Of a DNA stretch of 64,000 nt, positions 53,176-63,181 are shown in pieces. Under the pieces are notes generated by a model, which did no database searches, was not told the DNA's origin, and saw only the letters and a program-made list of their open reading frames with translations. Each line of letters opens with the position of its first letter. Position 1 is the stretch's first letter. The stretch lies in contig NZ_WKJD01000019.1 in the NCBI RefSeq assembly GCF_009674665.1, positions 310,001 through 374,000 on the forward strand, in the 5' to 3' direction. The translations under genes and the position numbers were made by a program. Origin of the DNA: Agromyces kandeliae (GTDB taxonomy: Bacteria > Actinomycetota > Actinomycetes > Actinomycetales > Microbacteriaceae).

Positions 53176-55581
53176 CTCGCCGGGCGGTGCGGGGCGGCCG
53201 AACGCGACGCGCGCCGACGGCCGGAGCGACCCGGGCAGGAGCACCGCCGCCACCCGCCGGACGGCGGGCGCGTCGGCCCGCAGCGCGTCCGAGGACGCCT
53301 CGAGGTCGGCGGCGAGGGCGGACCGACGCGCGCGCTCGAGGTCCTCGGCTCCGGCCGGCGCGACGGACTCGGCGTCCACCGCCGCGTCCCGGCCGCGAAC
53401 GCGACCGTAGCGTTCCCGCTCGACCGCGTCGCGCACGCGCTCGAGCGCGGCGCGCGCCTCCACGCGCTCACCCGGCGGCGACTCCGGGTCGGCACGGAAC
53501 GCGGGCCGTTCGGCGAGCTCTGCGGCGAGCCCGCGCACGGTGCGCCGCGGATCGACCGGGAGCCCGAGGTCCACGGCGGTCGCCAGGAGTTCCCGCCACG
53601 CGGCATCCGCCGGGCGCTCTCCGGAGCGGATGCCGCCGCGGCGCGCCGCGCGCACGCCGATGCGGATCATCGCCGGAAGCAGGAGGACGAGCGTCACGGC
53701 GAGCCCGATGAGCCCGAGCTGCGCGGCCTGCGCTCCGGCCGAGGCGGTGCCGCCGGGGCCGCCGAGCGCCCGGTCGGGATCGCCCTCGGGCCGGCCGGTC
53801 GCCCCCGGAGTCGCGGCGGGCCCGGTCGGGACCACCCCGGGTGCGGTCTGCCCGGCGTTCGGCCGCGAGTAGTCGGGCACGCTCCCTCGACCGGGCGTCG
53901 GCTCGAACGGCACCCACCCGACGCCCTCGAAGTAGAGCTCGGGCCAGGCGTGCAGGTCGTGCGAGTCCACCTCGATCACGATCTGGTCGTCCACCCGCCC
54001 GTCGCCGGGGGTGCCGGCGGTGTACCCGATCGAGATGCGCGACGGGATGCCGACCTCGCGGGCGAGCACCGCCATCGTCGACGCGAAGTGCACGCAGTAC
54101 CCCGCACCCTGCTCGAGGAACGCGGCGATGGCATCGAATCCCGCTCCGTCGTAGCCTTCGGCGACGGGGGCGCTCTCCGAGTACTCGAAGTCCGAACCGC
54201 GCAGGTACGCCTGGATCGCGACGGCCGCGTCGTACCGCGTCGGCGCGGAGGCGGTGACCGCAGCGGCCGTCTCGGCGATGATCGGCGGAACGTCCTCGGG
54301 CAGCCGGCGCGTCGCATCGGCCACCGCACCAGGCGATGGGACGGGCGCCGAGCGGAGTTGCGTGACGTCGGGACGCACGTCGAGGTGGGTGAGGCGGTAC
54401 TGCTGTCCGAGCGTCGTCGAGTCGACGCTGCGGACGTTGAGCGTGCCCTGGTCCCAGAACCAGGACCCGCTCACACCGCTGACCTCGGTCGTCGGGTACG
54501 GCACGGGAAGCCATGCGGTGCGGACCTGGTCGACCTGCACCGCGATCGGACGGGGCTCGACCAGCACGTCGTCGTCGAGCCCGTCGGGCCCCGGCAGGGT
54601 CCCCAGGGTGTTGTCCCCGTCGACCGCGCGATCGGTCGCGGACCACACCTGGCCCTCGAGGCGCTCGATCGTGAGCAGGGTGAAGTACGGCCGCTCCCCC
54701 TCGGGCGACACGTACGAGAAGGCGGGCACCGGCTCGGGCCTGCGCAGGTCGCGTCCGAGGTCGACGTACGGGCTGACGCCTCGGGCGAAGAGCGTCGCCG
54801 GCCCGCCGGTGCCGACCAGGAAGCTGGTGCTCACGCTCGGCGTGGCAGCGGCGATGACGGATGCCGCGACGAGCCCGATCGCGGCGAGGCCGAGCGACGC
54901 TCCCATGGTCGACACGATCGGCGCGCGCTTGGGCGCGCTGACGACGGGCGCGTCGTCGCGATCGTCCTCCTGGACGAGCTCGGCGGCGCGCCGCACGCGT
55001 ACGTCGACGCGGAGCAGCAGCAGGTAGGCCGCCGCGGTGAGCACGAGGGCGGGCGCGTCGGCGCCCTCCGCGAGGAACAGTCCGGGCACGAGCACCGGCA
55101 CCAGCATCGGGATCGCGGCGAGCGCGGGGACGCGCACGGTCTGCACGAGCAGGTCGAGGAACACGGCGATGAGGCCCACGCCGACGGTGATCGCGAAGAC
55201 GAGCGCGGGAACCGGGATCGCCGGCACCGACTGCTGCTCGATCGTGCGGCGCGCACCCTCGGTGAGCTCGCCGAAGACCGCGAACGTCTCGGCGGTGGGG
55301 ATCACCAGCGCGAGGCTCGTCCCTCCGGCGAAGAGCAGCGTGAGCGCGAGCAGCATGACCACGAGCTCGAGCGGCGGGACCAGCGACGGTGGAGTCCGCA
55401 CGGCGCGGAGCGCCGCCCCTCCGCCGATCACCGCGACCGCGACGACGGCGCCGGCCCACCACCATCCGCTTCCCGCGATCAGCGGCCCGAGCGCGGTCGT
55501 CGCGACGAGGAGGAGCAGCAGGCTCGCCCCCGAGAGCGCGAGCGACTGCGCGCGGGTCAACGGGTAGCGGTCAGGGCCCAC
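53173..55581 (-). CDS. Transglutaminase-like membrane protein
   Basis: An 802-aa protein with six or more N-terminal membrane segments (residues about 10-230), then an exported region with a transglutaminase core (about 430-560): catalytic Cys in GAGYCVHFASTMAVLAREVG, His in DSHDLHAWPELYF and Asp in FEGVGWVPFEPTPG (here Glu/Phe context; the Asp sits in the DSHD block). A further membrane helix near 615 and a cytoplasmic DUF4129-like tail follow. It pairs with MoxR and DUF58 genes; such sets are thought to modify cell-envelope proteins, but substrates are unknown. The GTG start has a GGGAGG RBS and overlaps DUF58 by 11 bp. Confidence 0.88.
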   Translation of the reverse strand: MGPDRYPLTRAQSLALSGASLLLLLVATTALGPLIAGSGWWWAGAVVAVAVIGGGAALRAVRTPPSLVPPLELVVMLLALTLLFAGGTSLALVIPTAETFAVFGELTEGARRTIEQQSVPAIPVPALVFAITVGVGLIAVFLDLLVQTVRVPALAAIPMLVPVLVPGLFLAEGADAPALVLTAAAYLLLLRVDVRVRRAAELVQEDDRDDAPVVSAPKRAPIVSTMGASLGLAAIGLVAASVIAAATPSVSTSFLVGTGGPATLFARGVSPYVDLGRDLRRPEPVPAFSYVSPEGERPYFTLLTIERLEGQVWSATDRAVDGDNTLGTLPGPDGLDDDVLVEPRPIAVQVDQVRTAWLPVPYPTTEVSGVSGSWFWDQGTLNVRSVDSTTLGQQYRLTHLDVRPDVTQLRSAPVPSPGAVADATRRLPEDVPPIIAETAAAVTASAPTRYDAAVAIQAYLRGSDFEYSESAPVAEGYDGAGFDAIAAFLEQGAGYCVHFASTMAVLAREVGIPSRISIGYTAGTPGDGRVDDQIVIEVDSHDLHAWPELYFEGVGWVPFEPTPGRGSVPDYSRPNAGQTAPGVVPTGPAATPGATGRPEGDPDRALGGPGGTASAGAQAAQLGLIGLAVTLVLLLPAMIRIGVRAARRGGIRSGERPADAAWRELLATAVDLGLPVDPRRTVRGLAAELAERPAFRADPESPPGERVEARAALERVRDAVERERYGRVRGRDAAVDAESVAPAGAEDLERARRSALAADLEASSDALRADAPAVRRVAAVLLPGSLRPSARVAFGRPAPPGE

Positions 55582-56938
55582 GGCGACCTCCCGAGCGCAC
55601 GGCCTCGCGGGCGGAGCGCCACGCGTCCTGCCACGCGGCGGGCAGGTCGGCGGCCCGGTGCACGCGGATGACCCGCCAGTCGGCCTCCTCGAGCCGGTCC
55701 ACGATGCGGGCCGCGACGCTGTCGGCGGCGAACGCGATCGCGGGCTCGACCGAACTGCGGAGTGCGACGAGCGCCTCGGCGGCATCGCCGGACGGGTCCA
55801 CGAGCACGGCGATCGCCGGCATCCGCATGTCGCGACGCACCGACGTCACGGGCGCGGTCGGATGCCGCCGGGGCTCACGCGGCTCGCCGCGCGCGACGTC
55901 GCGACGAGGCGGTTCCAGCCGGGCGAGATCCTCGAGCAGTGCCACGTCGCCGCCCGCGGCGCGGTAGCCGCCGGCCTCCGGCGCGATCGGCTCGAGGTGC
56001 ACCGCCGGGTCCTCGACCGGGTCCAGACGCACCCGGAAGCCGCGGGCGAGCAGGTGCACGCCGAGCGATGCGGCGAGCTCGACGCCGAGTTCGAACGCCG
56101 GGTCGAGCGCGTCGGTGCGGTCGCGCGAGCCCGACGCCGGGTGCGAGACCCGTCCGCCGAGCGCCGTGTCGAGGAGGATGCGGAGCTCGGGGTCGCCGCG
56201 CTGCTCCTCGTCGCGCACCATCAGCTCGCCGCGCCGGGCGGTCGCGGCCCAGTGCACCCGCCTGAGCGGGTCGCCGTACCGGTACTCGCGCGCGATGAGC
56301 TCGTCGCTGTTGGGCCGCGTGCGACGCTGCAGGGCGTGCACCGTTCCGTCGACGCTCGCGAGCAGCCCGACCGCCGGTTCGAGGGGCGTGACCCGCGGGG
56401 TCACGACGAGGTCCCTGGCACCGCCCGCCACCCGATCGATGCGCGCGAGCCCGAACGGGTCGGTCACCGAAACGCGGAGCGGCCCCACGTCGAACACCCC
56501 GCGGCGCGGGGTCCGCATCCGGTACTCGAGCCCGACCGTGTCGTCGCCCGAGGGCAGGACGCCCTCGGTGCGCCCGATCGCGGGCAGGATCGCCTCGGGC
56601 GGCGGTCGGAGCGCCGGCGAGGCGAGGTCGCGCCAGTGCGCGCCGTCGAACGCCCGGCGGCTCCGGTTGTGCACGCGCAGCCGGACGGTCGTCGAGTGCC
56701 CGGCCCCGACGACCGGCGGCTCGAAGGTCCGGTGGACGGCGAGACGCGGCGGACGCGCGGCGAGGAAGCCGAGTGCCGCGAGCGGCATGGCGAGGCCGAC
56801 CGCGGCGAGGAGGAGGATGTCGCGCAGGTCGTACCAGAGCGCGACGCCGAAGAGGATGCCGCCCACGACCATGAGCGCGATCCCTCGCGGGGTCAGGCGC
56901 GGACGCGCCTGGTGCCGTACCCGGCCGACCCGCGACAT
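55571..56938 (-). CDS. DUF58 family membrane-anchored protein
   Basis: A 455-aa protein with two N-terminal membrane helices (about residues 17-60), then a region with RRGVFDVGPLRVSVTDPFGL and the DUF58 signature REYRYGDPLRRVHWAATAR (about 225-243). A vWA-like segment holds the end of the motif (RILLDTA). MoxR-DUF58-transglutaminase operons are common in actinobacteria, with MoxR acting as chaperone-like ATPase for DUF58/vWA partners. The ATG at 56938 lies 5 bp after the moxR stop. Confidence 0.9.
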   Translation of the reverse strand: MSRVGRVRHQARPRLTPRGIALMVVGGILFGVALWYDLRDILLLAAVGLAMPLAALGFLAARPPRLAVHRTFEPPVVGAGHSTTVRLRVHNRSRRAFDGAHWRDLASPALRPPPEAILPAIGRTEGVLPSGDDTVGLEYRMRTPRRGVFDVGPLRVSVTDPFGLARIDRVAGGARDLVVTPRVTPLEPAVGLLASVDGTVHALQRRTRPNSDELIAREYRYGDPLRRVHWAATARRGELMVRDEEQRGDPELRILLDTALGGRVSHPASGSRDRTDALDPAFELGVELAASLGVHLLARGFRVRLDPVEDPAVHLEPIAPEAGGYRAAGGDVALLEDLARLEPPRRDVARGEPREPRRHPTAPVTSVRRDMRMPAIAVLVDPSGDAAEALVALRSSVEPAIAFAADSVAARIVDRLEEADWRVIRVHRAADLPAAWQDAWRSAREAVRSGGRRGP

Positions 56939-56943
56939 CCCGA

Positions 56944-57957
56944 TCACTCCCTCCGCGCGCTGCCGACCGGCACTGGCGTCTCGCCGACGATGCGGCGAAC
57001 GATCTGGTCGATGAGCGGGCCGCCGTCGTGGTCGTGCCCGCCGACCGCTCGACTGGTCGGCACGAGGCGGTGGGCGAGCACGGGCACCGCGAGCGCGTCG
57101 ACGTCGTCGGGCAGCACGAAGTCGCGGCCGTGCATGGCGGCATGCGCCTTCGCCGCCCGGATCAGCTGGAGCGTCGCCCGGGGGCTCGCCCCGAGCCGGA
57201 GCTGGCGGTCCTCGCGCGTGGCGCGGGCCAGGTCGACGGCGTAGGCCTTGACGGGCTCCGAGGTGAACACGCGCTGCACCGTCTCGATCATCGCGCGGAG
57301 CTCGGCGAGCGAGACGACGGGCTCGAGGCTGTCGAGCGGGCTCGCGGTCTCTCGTTGGGCGAGCATCGCCAGTTCGTCGGCGGTCGCCGGGTAGCCCATG
57401 GAGATGCGGGCCATGAAGCGGTCGCGCTGCGCCTCGGGCAGCGGATACGTGCCCTCCATCTCGACCGGGTTCTGCGTGGCGACGACCGTGAACGGCTGCT
57501 CCAGGTGGTAGGTCGTGCCGTCGGCCGTGACCTGGCGCTCCTCCATGCACTCGAGCAGCGCCGACTGGGTCTTCGGGCTCGCTCGGTTGATCTCGTCGCC
57601 GATGACGATGTTCGCGAACACCGGGCCGGGCTTGAACTCGAACCGCCGGGAGACCTGGTCGAACACGGAGACGCCCGTGACGTCGCTCGGCAGCAGGTCG
57701 GGGGTGAACTGGATGCGGCTGACCGTGCAGTCCACGGATCGGGCGAGCGCCTTGGCGAGCATCGTCTTGCCGACGCCCGGTACGTCCTCGATGAGCAGGT
57801 GCCCTTCGGCCAGGAGCACCGTGAGGGCCGCCGTCACCGCCTCGCGCTTGCCGCTGATCACCGTCTCGACGTTGCGCACGATGGCGGCGGCGCGGTCGCC
57901 GACCTCGTCGATCTCCATGGCGGCCGCGACGCCGACGCCGCCCTCGGTGTCGCTCAT
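56944..57957 (-). CDS. MoxR-family AAA+ ATPase
   Basis: A 337-aa AAA+ protein: Walker A in [16 protein letters not shown] (about residues 54-63), Walker B in [16 protein letters not shown] (about 118-133), sensor 1 in [17 protein letters not shown], and the C-terminal lid. It likely drives assembly or activation of the membrane complex formed with the two following gene products. The ATG overlaps the stop of coaD by 4 bp, so the cell-envelope set is coupled to CoA synthesis at the translation level. Confidence 0.95.
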   Translation of the reverse strand: MSDTEGGVGVAAAMEIDEVGDRAAAIVRNVETVISGKREAVTAALTVLLAEGHLLIEDVPGVGKTMLAKALARSVDCTVSRIQFTPDLLPSDVTGVSVFDQVSRRFEFKPGPVFANIVIGDEINRASPKTQSALLECMEERQVTADGTTYHLEQPFTVVATQNPVEMEGTYPLPEAQRDRFMARISMGYPATADELAMLAQRETASPLDSLEPVVSLAELRAMIETVQRVFTSEPVKAYAVDLARATREDRQLRLGASPRATLQLIRAAKAHAAMHGRDFVLPDDVDALAVPVLAHRLVPTSRAVGGHDHDGGPLIDQIVRRIVGETPVPVGSARRE

Positions 57958-58445
57958 TGCCGCATCGCCCCCTGGAGGTACTCGGCCACGGATCGGGGGA
58001 CGTACGGGGCGACGTCGCCGCCCAGCGCGGAGACCTGCCGAACCAGCGAACTCGACACGTGCGCGTTCGCCGGGTCGGGCAGGAGGAAGACCGTCTCGAC
58101 TCCCGCGAGGTGCCGGTTCACGATCGCCATCGGCGTCTCGTAGCCGACGTCGACCTGCGAGCGGATGCCCTTGACCAGCACCGAGGCGCCGACGTCGGTG
58201 CAGTAGTCGACGAGCAGGCCCATGCTCCATGCCGCGACGACGATGTCGCCGGGGATGCGGGCGTCGGCGATGGACTGCTCGATGAGCGCGACGCGCTGGG
58301 CGATCGGCAGCAGCGCCGACTTGTCGGGGTTGTGCACGACGACGACGTGCAGCTGGTCGTACAGGCCGGCGGCCCGCTCGATGACATCGAGGTGTCCGCG
58401 CGTGACAGGGTCGAACGATCCGGGGACGACGGCGATCCGCTGCAT
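57954..58445 (-). CDS. coaD: Phosphopantetheine adenylyltransferase
   Basis: Penultimate step of coenzyme A synthesis: 4'-phosphopantetheine plus ATP to dephospho-CoA. The 163-aa length matches the family. The nucleotidylyltransferase motif is [19 protein letters not shown] (TxGH at about residues 15-18), with ISSSLVRQ-like [16 protein letters not shown] near 125-140. It lies 51 bp after recG and overlaps the MoxR gene by 4 bp. Confidence 0.96.
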   Translation of the reverse strand: MQRIAVVPGSFDPVTRGHLDVIERAAGLYDQLHVVVVHNPDKSALLPIAQRVALIEQSIADARIPGDIVVAAWSMGLLVDYCTDVGASVLVKGIRSQVDVGYETPMAIVNRHLAGVETVFLLPDPANAHVSSSLVRQVSALGGDVAPYVPRSVAEYLQGAMRQ

Positions 58446-58496
58446 ACGTGCCAGCGTAGTGCGCGATCGTCGCTCCGGAGGCGGTGCCGGAGAGTC

Positions 58497-60686
58497 TCAG
58501 CCCCTGCTCAGGTACTCGCTCGACTCGTCGTCGAGGCGGCGTCGCACGGCGGCCGAGAGGGCCGCGTGCCCGGCCAGTCCCGGGTCGTCGGCGAGCAGCT
58601 CCGCGGCGGCCTCGCGGGCGTCGGCGATGAGGTCGCCGTCGCGCGCGACGCGGAGCAGCTTCAGCGAGGAGCGGCCGCCGGACTGCGTCGCGCCGAGCAC
58701 GTCGCCCTCCTGCCGGAGCTCGAGGTCGACGCGCGCGAGCTCGAATCCGTCGAGCGTCGCGGCGACGGCCTCGAGGCGCTCGCGTGCGACGCTGCCGGCC
58801 TCGGCATGCGAGACGAGCAGGCAGAGGCCGGGCACGCTCCCCCGGCCGACCCGCCCGCGCAGCTGATGCAGCTGCGAGACCCCGAACCGGTCGGCGTCGA
58901 CCACGACCATGGTGCTCGCGTTCGGCACGTCGACGCCGACCTCGATCACGGTCGTCGCGACGAGCACGTCGAGCTCCTTCCCGGCGAACGCGCGCATCGT
59001 GTCGTCCTTCTCGTCGGCCGACATGCGGCCGTGCAGCGGCGCGATCCGCGCATCGGCGAGCGACGGCAGCGCCCGCAGTTCGGCCAGCACCGAGGCGACG
59101 GATGCCGCGGGGCCGGCGCCGGGAGCCGGCTCGCCCTCCGCGGGCTCGGCGTCCTCCTCCGCGACCTTCGGCTCGATGGCCGGGCAGACGACGAACCCCT
59201 GCCTGCCCCCGGCCAGCTCCTCGGCGAGGCGCTCCCAGACCCGCGCGCGCCACGCGGGGCGTTCGGCGAGCGGCACGAGGTGCGTCTCGATCCCGGCCCG
59301 CCCCGCGGGCAGCTGCCGGATGGTGCTGACGTCGAGGTCGCCGAACACGGTCATCGCGACGGTGCGCGGGATCGGGGTGGCCGTGAGCACCAGCACGTGC
59401 GGGTGGCGCCCCTTCAGCCGCAGCGCCTCGCGCTGCTCGACGCCGAAGCGGTGCTGCTCGTCGACGACGACCAGGCCGAGGTCGGCGAAGGTCGTCGTGT
59501 CGCCGAGGAGCGCGTGCGTGCCGACGACGATGCGCGACTGCCCGGCGGCGACGCGCAACGCGGCCTTCCGCCGCTCCGCGGCGGGGAGCTGCCCGGTCAC
59601 GAGCGTGGGCATGAGCTCGGCCGACAGCTCGGGGCCGAGCATGCGCACGATCGAGCGCAGGTGCTGTGCGGCGAGCACCTCGGTCGGGGCGAGCAGCGCC
59701 GACTGCCCGCCGGATTCGGCGACCGCGAGCATGGCGCGGAGCGCGACGACCGTCTTGCCCGAGCCCACCTCGCCCTGCACGAGCCGGTTCATCGGCACGG
59801 GCGCGGCGAGGTCGGCGAGGATCTCGCCGCCGACCTCGCGCTGGTCGTCCGTGAGCGTGAACGGCAGCGACGCCTGGAACCGCTCCAGCAGGCCGCCCGG
59901 TCGGGGTTCGCGTCGGACGGCCTCGTGCGCGCGCGCCGCCGCGCGGCGCTCGAGGAGCGCGGTCTGCAGCACGAACGCCTCGGTGAAGCGGAGCGCGCGG
60001 CGCGCGGCCTTCCAGTCGTCGTCGCGTTCTGGCCGATGCACGCCCTCGAGCGCGTCGCGGTGCGAGCGCATGCCGCGGGCCCGGCGCACCGGCTCGGGGA
60101 TGGGGTCCTCGACGGGGCCGAGCCCGTCGAGGAGGACGCCGATCGCGGTCTGCAACTGCCAACTGGAGAGGGTGCCGGTGGCCGGGTAGATCGGGATCGG
60201 CGCCGTCGCCCAGCGCACGGCCGCGGCATCCGCCCCGCTCGTCGGCACCGCCTCGTCGAACAGCTGGTAGTCGGGGTGGGCGAGCTGGCGGGCGCCCCGG
60301 TAGTCGGAGACCTTGCCGGCGAACATGCCGCGTGCGCCCGGCTTCAGCTCGCGCGAACGCCACGCCTGGTTGAAGAACGTGAGGGTGAGGACGCCGGTGC
60401 CGTCGGAGATCTTCGCCTCGAGGATCGAGCCCCGGCGCGAACGCATGGTGCGCTCCCGCACCTCGAGCACCTCGGCCACGATCGTGACGTTCTCGTCGAG
60501 CGGGAGCTCGGCGAGCGCGGTCAGCTCGCCGCGCGCGGCGTAGCGGCGCGGGTAGTGCGCGAGCAGGTCGCCGACGGTCGTGTACCCGAACGCGCGCTGC
60601 AGCGCCTGCGCGGTGCGGCCGCCGAGCGCGCCGGTGAGGCGGCTGTCGAGGGTCAGCGCTCCCTCCGCCACGCGATCGGCCGTCAT
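58497..60686 (-). CDS. recG: ATP-dependent DNA helicase RecG
   Basis: Branch-migration helicase that remodels stalled replication forks. The 729-aa protein has the wedge domain (about 45-190: VTIVAEVLEVRERTM) and the helicase motifs: QGEVGSGKTVVALRAML, VGTHALLGDTTTF, VVVDEQHRFGVEQRE, VLTATPIPRTVAM, ATTVIEVGVDVPNASTM and the QLHQLRGRVGRGSVPG block. The length is near 700, as usual. The ATG overlaps the upstream TPR gene by 4 bp. Confidence 0.96.
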   Translation of the reverse strand: MTADRVAEGALTLDSRLTGALGGRTAQALQRAFGYTTVGDLLAHYPRRYAARGELTALAELPLDENVTIVAEVLEVRERTMRSRRGSILEAKISDGTGVLTLTFFNQAWRSRELKPGARGMFAGKVSDYRGARQLAHPDYQLFDEAVPTSGADAAAVRWATAPIPIYPATGTLSSWQLQTAIGVLLDGLGPVEDPIPEPVRRARGMRSHRDALEGVHRPERDDDWKAARRALRFTEAFVLQTALLERRAAARAHEAVRREPRPGGLLERFQASLPFTLTDDQREVGGEILADLAAPVPMNRLVQGEVGSGKTVVALRAMLAVAESGGQSALLAPTEVLAAQHLRSIVRMLGPELSAELMPTLVTGQLPAAERRKAALRVAAGQSRIVVGTHALLGDTTTFADLGLVVVDEQHRFGVEQREALRLKGRHPHVLVLTATPIPRTVAMTVFGDLDVSTIRQLPAGRAGIETHLVPLAERPAWRARVWERLAEELAGGRQGFVVCPAIEPKVAEEDAEPAEGEPAPGAGPAASVASVLAELRALPSLADARIAPLHGRMSADEKDDTMRAFAGKELDVLVATTVIEVGVDVPNASTMVVVDADRFGVSQLHQLRGRVGRGSVPGLCLLVSHAEAGSVARERLEAVAATLDGFELARVDLELRQEGDVLGATQSGGRSSLKLLRVARDGDLIADAREAAAELLADDPGLAGHAALSAAVRRRLDDESSEYLSRG

Positions 60687-61498
60687 GGCTCGATCGTAGG
60701 CTCCGCCTCCGTCGGTGCGGGCTCGAGGGCCTCGATCTCGGCGCGCACGTAGGGGTCGTCGGGCCGCGCGAGCGCGAGCGCGCGCTGGATCTCGAGCGCC
60801 TCGTCGGTGCGGCCGAGGGTGCGCAGGGCGCGCCCGACGGACCAGCGCGCCACGTGCTGCTGCCCCGCCGTCCCGTAGCGGTCGGCGGCGTCGACGGCCT
60901 TCTCGAAGTGGTACAGCGCCGCCTGCGCGTCGCCGCCGTCGTGCTTGGTCCACCCGAGGTTGTTGTGCAGCGCCACGCCCCAGCGCTTGAGGCGCGGGTC
61001 GCGGACGCCCTCGAGGATGTCGAAGCCCTCCGCGGCCCACTCCTCCTCGTGGCCGGCGTCGTTCAGCGCGAGCATGTGCAGGGCGTCGAGCACGAGGAAC
61101 GTCGATCCGCCCAGCGCCCCCTCTCGGACGGCCCGCGTGAACTCTGGCACGGCCTCGTCGACGCGCTCGCCGGCCGCGGCCATCCGACCCCGCTCGAGCG
61201 CGATGCGCGCGCGCAGCTCGGCCGCCTCCTCGTCGGAGTCGCCCGCGTCGGCCGACTCGAGCTCTGCGAGCACCGCGAGCGCCTCGTCCTCGCGCTGCTG
61301 GATCCCCATCGCGCGGGCCAGCTGCGTGGCCATGACCGCCCGGCCGTGCGCGGTCAGCGTCTCGTCGGCCGCGGCGGCGCGGAAGCGCTCCTCGCTCGCG
61401 GCGGGGTCGGCGAAGTCCCAGATCCGGTCGATCGCGAGCTGCTCCTGCGCCCGGTGGTGCGACGGATCGGCGTGCAGGGCGTCGGTCGAATCATCCAC
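60683..61498 (-). CDS. Tetratricopeptide-repeat-type protein
   Basis: A 271-aa, mainly helical, acidic protein with TPR-like repeats, clearest at WGVALHNNLGWTKHDGGDAQAALYHFEKAV read in pieces (about residues 172-205) and ARWSVGRALRTLGRTDEALE (about 214-233). No catalytic motif or membrane segment. The function is unknown; it likely binds another protein. The start is GTG at 61498. It reads into recG with a 4-bp overlap and is divergent from rsmD by 48 bp. Confidence 0.8.
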   Translation of the reverse strand: MDDSTDALHADPSHHRAQEQLAIDRIWDFADPAASEERFRAAAADETLTAHGRAVMATQLARAMGIQQREDEALAVLAELESADAGDSDEEAAELRARIALERGRMAAAGERVDEAVPEFTRAVREGALGGSTFLVLDALHMLALNDAGHEEEWAAEGFDILEGVRDPRLKRWGVALHNNLGWTKHDGGDAQAALYHFEKAVDAADRYGTAGQQHVARWSVGRALRTLGRTDEALEIQRALALARPDDPYVRAEIEALEPAPTEAEPTIEP

Positions 61499-61532
61499 CA
61501 GACCATCATGGCAGCGCCCGAGGAGGGGCCGT

Positions 61533-61538
61533 TATGCT
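61533..61538 (+). promoter_or_regulatory. -10 element of rsmD (leaderless)
   Basis: TATGCT ends 8 bp before the rsmD ATG at 61547, so the message should begin at the start codon or one or two bases before it. The same bases read TAGCAT-like on the other strand ahead of the divergent TPR gene. No -35 element is clear. Confidence 0.5.
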
Positions 61539-61546
61539 CCCGAGAC

Positions 61547-62206
61547 ATGACGCGCATCATCGCCGGCTTCGCCGGTTCGCTCACCCTCGCCGTGCCCCGC
61601 TCTGGCACGCGTCCGACGAGCGATCGCGTGCGCGAGGCGATCTTCTCCGCGCTCGAGGCGCGAGATGCGGTGGCGGATGCCTCGGTGCTCGACCTCTACG
61701 CCGGATCGGGCGCGCTCGGGCTGGAGGCCGCGAGCCGCGGCGCCGCCGAGGTGGTCCTGGTCGAGCGGGCGCGGCCCGCGGCCGAGGTCTGCCGACGCAA
61801 CGCCGCGGCGCTGGCCAGGGCCGCGCGCGGGGTGCGGGCACCGCGCGTCCGCGTGGAGGCCCGGAGCGTGGCGTCCTACCTGGAGTCGGCGGCCGGCGGC
61901 GTCGACCTGGCCTTCATCGACCCGCCGTACGACCTCGGCGAGGTCGAACTGGCTCGCGACCTGGCGCTGCTCTCCCCGCTCCTGGCCGACTCCGCGACGG
62001 TCGTCGTCGAGCGCAGCAGCCGCTCCCCCGAGCCCGCCTGGCCCGACGGCATCGAGCCCGGGCGTCGTCGCGACTACGGCGAGACGACGCTCTGGTGGGC
62101 CTCCGCGGCCGAGCCCGAGGGGCGGACGGACGACGACGGCGACAGCCCGATCGACGGCGGTGCGGGCGCGCGGGATCAGCCCGTGCCGCCGTCCCAGCCC
62201 GAGTAG
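61547..62206 (+). CDS. rsmD: 16S rRNA (guanine-966-N2)-methyltransferase
   Basis: Methylates G966 of 16S rRNA. The 219-aa protein starts TRIIAGFAGSLTLAVP with the RPTSDRVREAIFSAL segment, SAM motif VLDLYAGSGALGLEAASRG (about residues 47-65) and the catalytic FIDPPYDLGEVELARD (about 124). A C-terminal tail of about 30 Gly/Asp/Pro-rich residues is unlike the family and overlaps the end of thiL by 31 bp on the other strand. In many actinobacteria it lies beside coaD and recG, as here. Confidence 0.93.
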   Translation: MTRIIAGFAGSLTLAVPRSGTRPTSDRVREAIFSALEARDAVADASVLDLYAGSGALGLEAASRGAAEVVLVERARPAAEVCRRNAAALARAARGVRAPRVRVEARSVASYLESAAGGVDLAFIDPPYDLGEVELARDLALLSPLLADSATVVVERSSRSPEPAWPDGIEPGRRRDYGETTLWWASAAEPEGRTDDDGDSPIDGGAGARDQPVPPSQPE

Positions 62207-63174
62207 GGGTCCCATCCGCTCGTGTCGACGGGCTCGCCGTCGAGGGTGAGCCGCCCGGCGTCGCCGTTCACGACGCCCACGACCTCGAACGGCTCGGGAG
62301 GGACGGCGCCCGGGGGGAACGTCGCGAGCAGGCCGTGGTCCTCGGCACCGGCGAGCGCCGTCAGCGGATCGGGTCCGAGCGCGTCGGCGTGGAACTCGAG
62401 CCCGACCGCGCTCGCCTCGGCGAGGCGCCGCGCGTCGCGTGCGAGCCCGTCGCTGACGTCGAGCATGGCGGTGGCGCCCGCCTCCGCCGCGGCGATGCCG
62501 GCCGACACCGGCGGCGAGGGCGCGAGCTGCGCGCCGACGAGGTGCGGATGCCGCTCCCGGGCCGCCTCGGCGAGGCCGGCGTCGGGATCGCCGTCGGCGT
62601 CGCGCGCCTCGGCGAAGAGCAGCTTGAGTCCGCGTGCCGCGTCGCCGCGCGCTCCGGCGTGCGCGAGGACGTCGCCCGGGCGCGCCCCGGAGCGCAGGAC
62701 GGGGGCGCGCCCCGCCAGGTCGCCGAACGCGGTCACCGCGATGGTGAGCACCGATGACGCGGACAGGTCGCCGCCCACGACGCCGGCGCCCGGCGCGAGC
62801 GCCGCGAGCGCATCGCGCAGTCCGTCGGCGATGCCCTCGAGCAGTCCGACGGGCGTCGTGGGCGGCGCCGCGATCGAGACGACGAGTGCCGTGGGCCGGG
62901 CGCCCATCGCGGCGACGTCGGTGAGGTTCGTCGCCGCCGCCTTCCAGCCCAGGTCGTGCGGGCGCGACCACGCGAGGCGGAAGTCGGGACCGTGCACCAT
63001 GAGGTCGGTCGTGACGACGAACCGCCCGTCGGCGGCGGCCACGACCGCTGCGTCGTCGCCCGCGCCGAGGAGCGCAGCATCGCCCGGTTCCAGGCGCGGG
63101 AGGATGCGGGCCAGCACCGCGGTCTCGCCGAGCTCCCCGATCGTCGGCGAGGGCTCGAGTGCAGGCTGCTCCAT
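62176..63174 (-). CDS. thiL: Thiamine-monophosphate kinase
   Basis: Makes thiamine diphosphate from thiamine monophosphate. The 332-aa protein has the ATP/metal motifs GAGDDAAVVAAADGRFVV (about residues 37-54), TTDLMVHGPDFRLAWS, AAATNLTDVAAMGARP and the DVSDGLARDARRLAEASAV segment (about 230-248). It is the last-stage enzyme of thiamine cofactor synthesis. It is convergent with rsmD (31-bp overlap) and divergent from the DUF3515 gene, with only 25 bp between start codons. Confidence 0.94.
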   Translation of the reverse strand: MEQPALEPSPTIGELGETAVLARILPRLEPGDAALLGAGDDAAVVAAADGRFVVTTDLMVHGPDFRLAWSRPHDLGWKAAATNLTDVAAMGARPTALVVSIAAPPTTPVGLLEGIADGLRDALAALAPGAGVVGGDLSASSVLTIAVTAFGDLAGRAPVLRSGARPGDVLAHAGARGDAARGLKLLFAEARDADGDPDAGLAEAARERHPHLVGAQLAPSPPVSAGIAAAEAGATAMLDVSDGLARDARRLAEASAVGLEFHADALGPDPLTALAGAEDHGLLATFPPGAVPPEPFEVVGVVNGDAGRLTLDGEPVDTSGWDPYSGWDGGTG

Positions 63175-63181
63175 GGCTCCC

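Noticed and set aside
58446..58496. LexA-type SOS box near recG
   Set aside because: No GAAC-N4-GTTC palindrome is present in the gaps around recG, dprA or mutM.
56944..60363. 1,139-codon reading upstream of the MoxR gene
   Set aside because: Only the last 337 codons are MoxR; the earlier part is out of frame with recG and coaD, which are certain.
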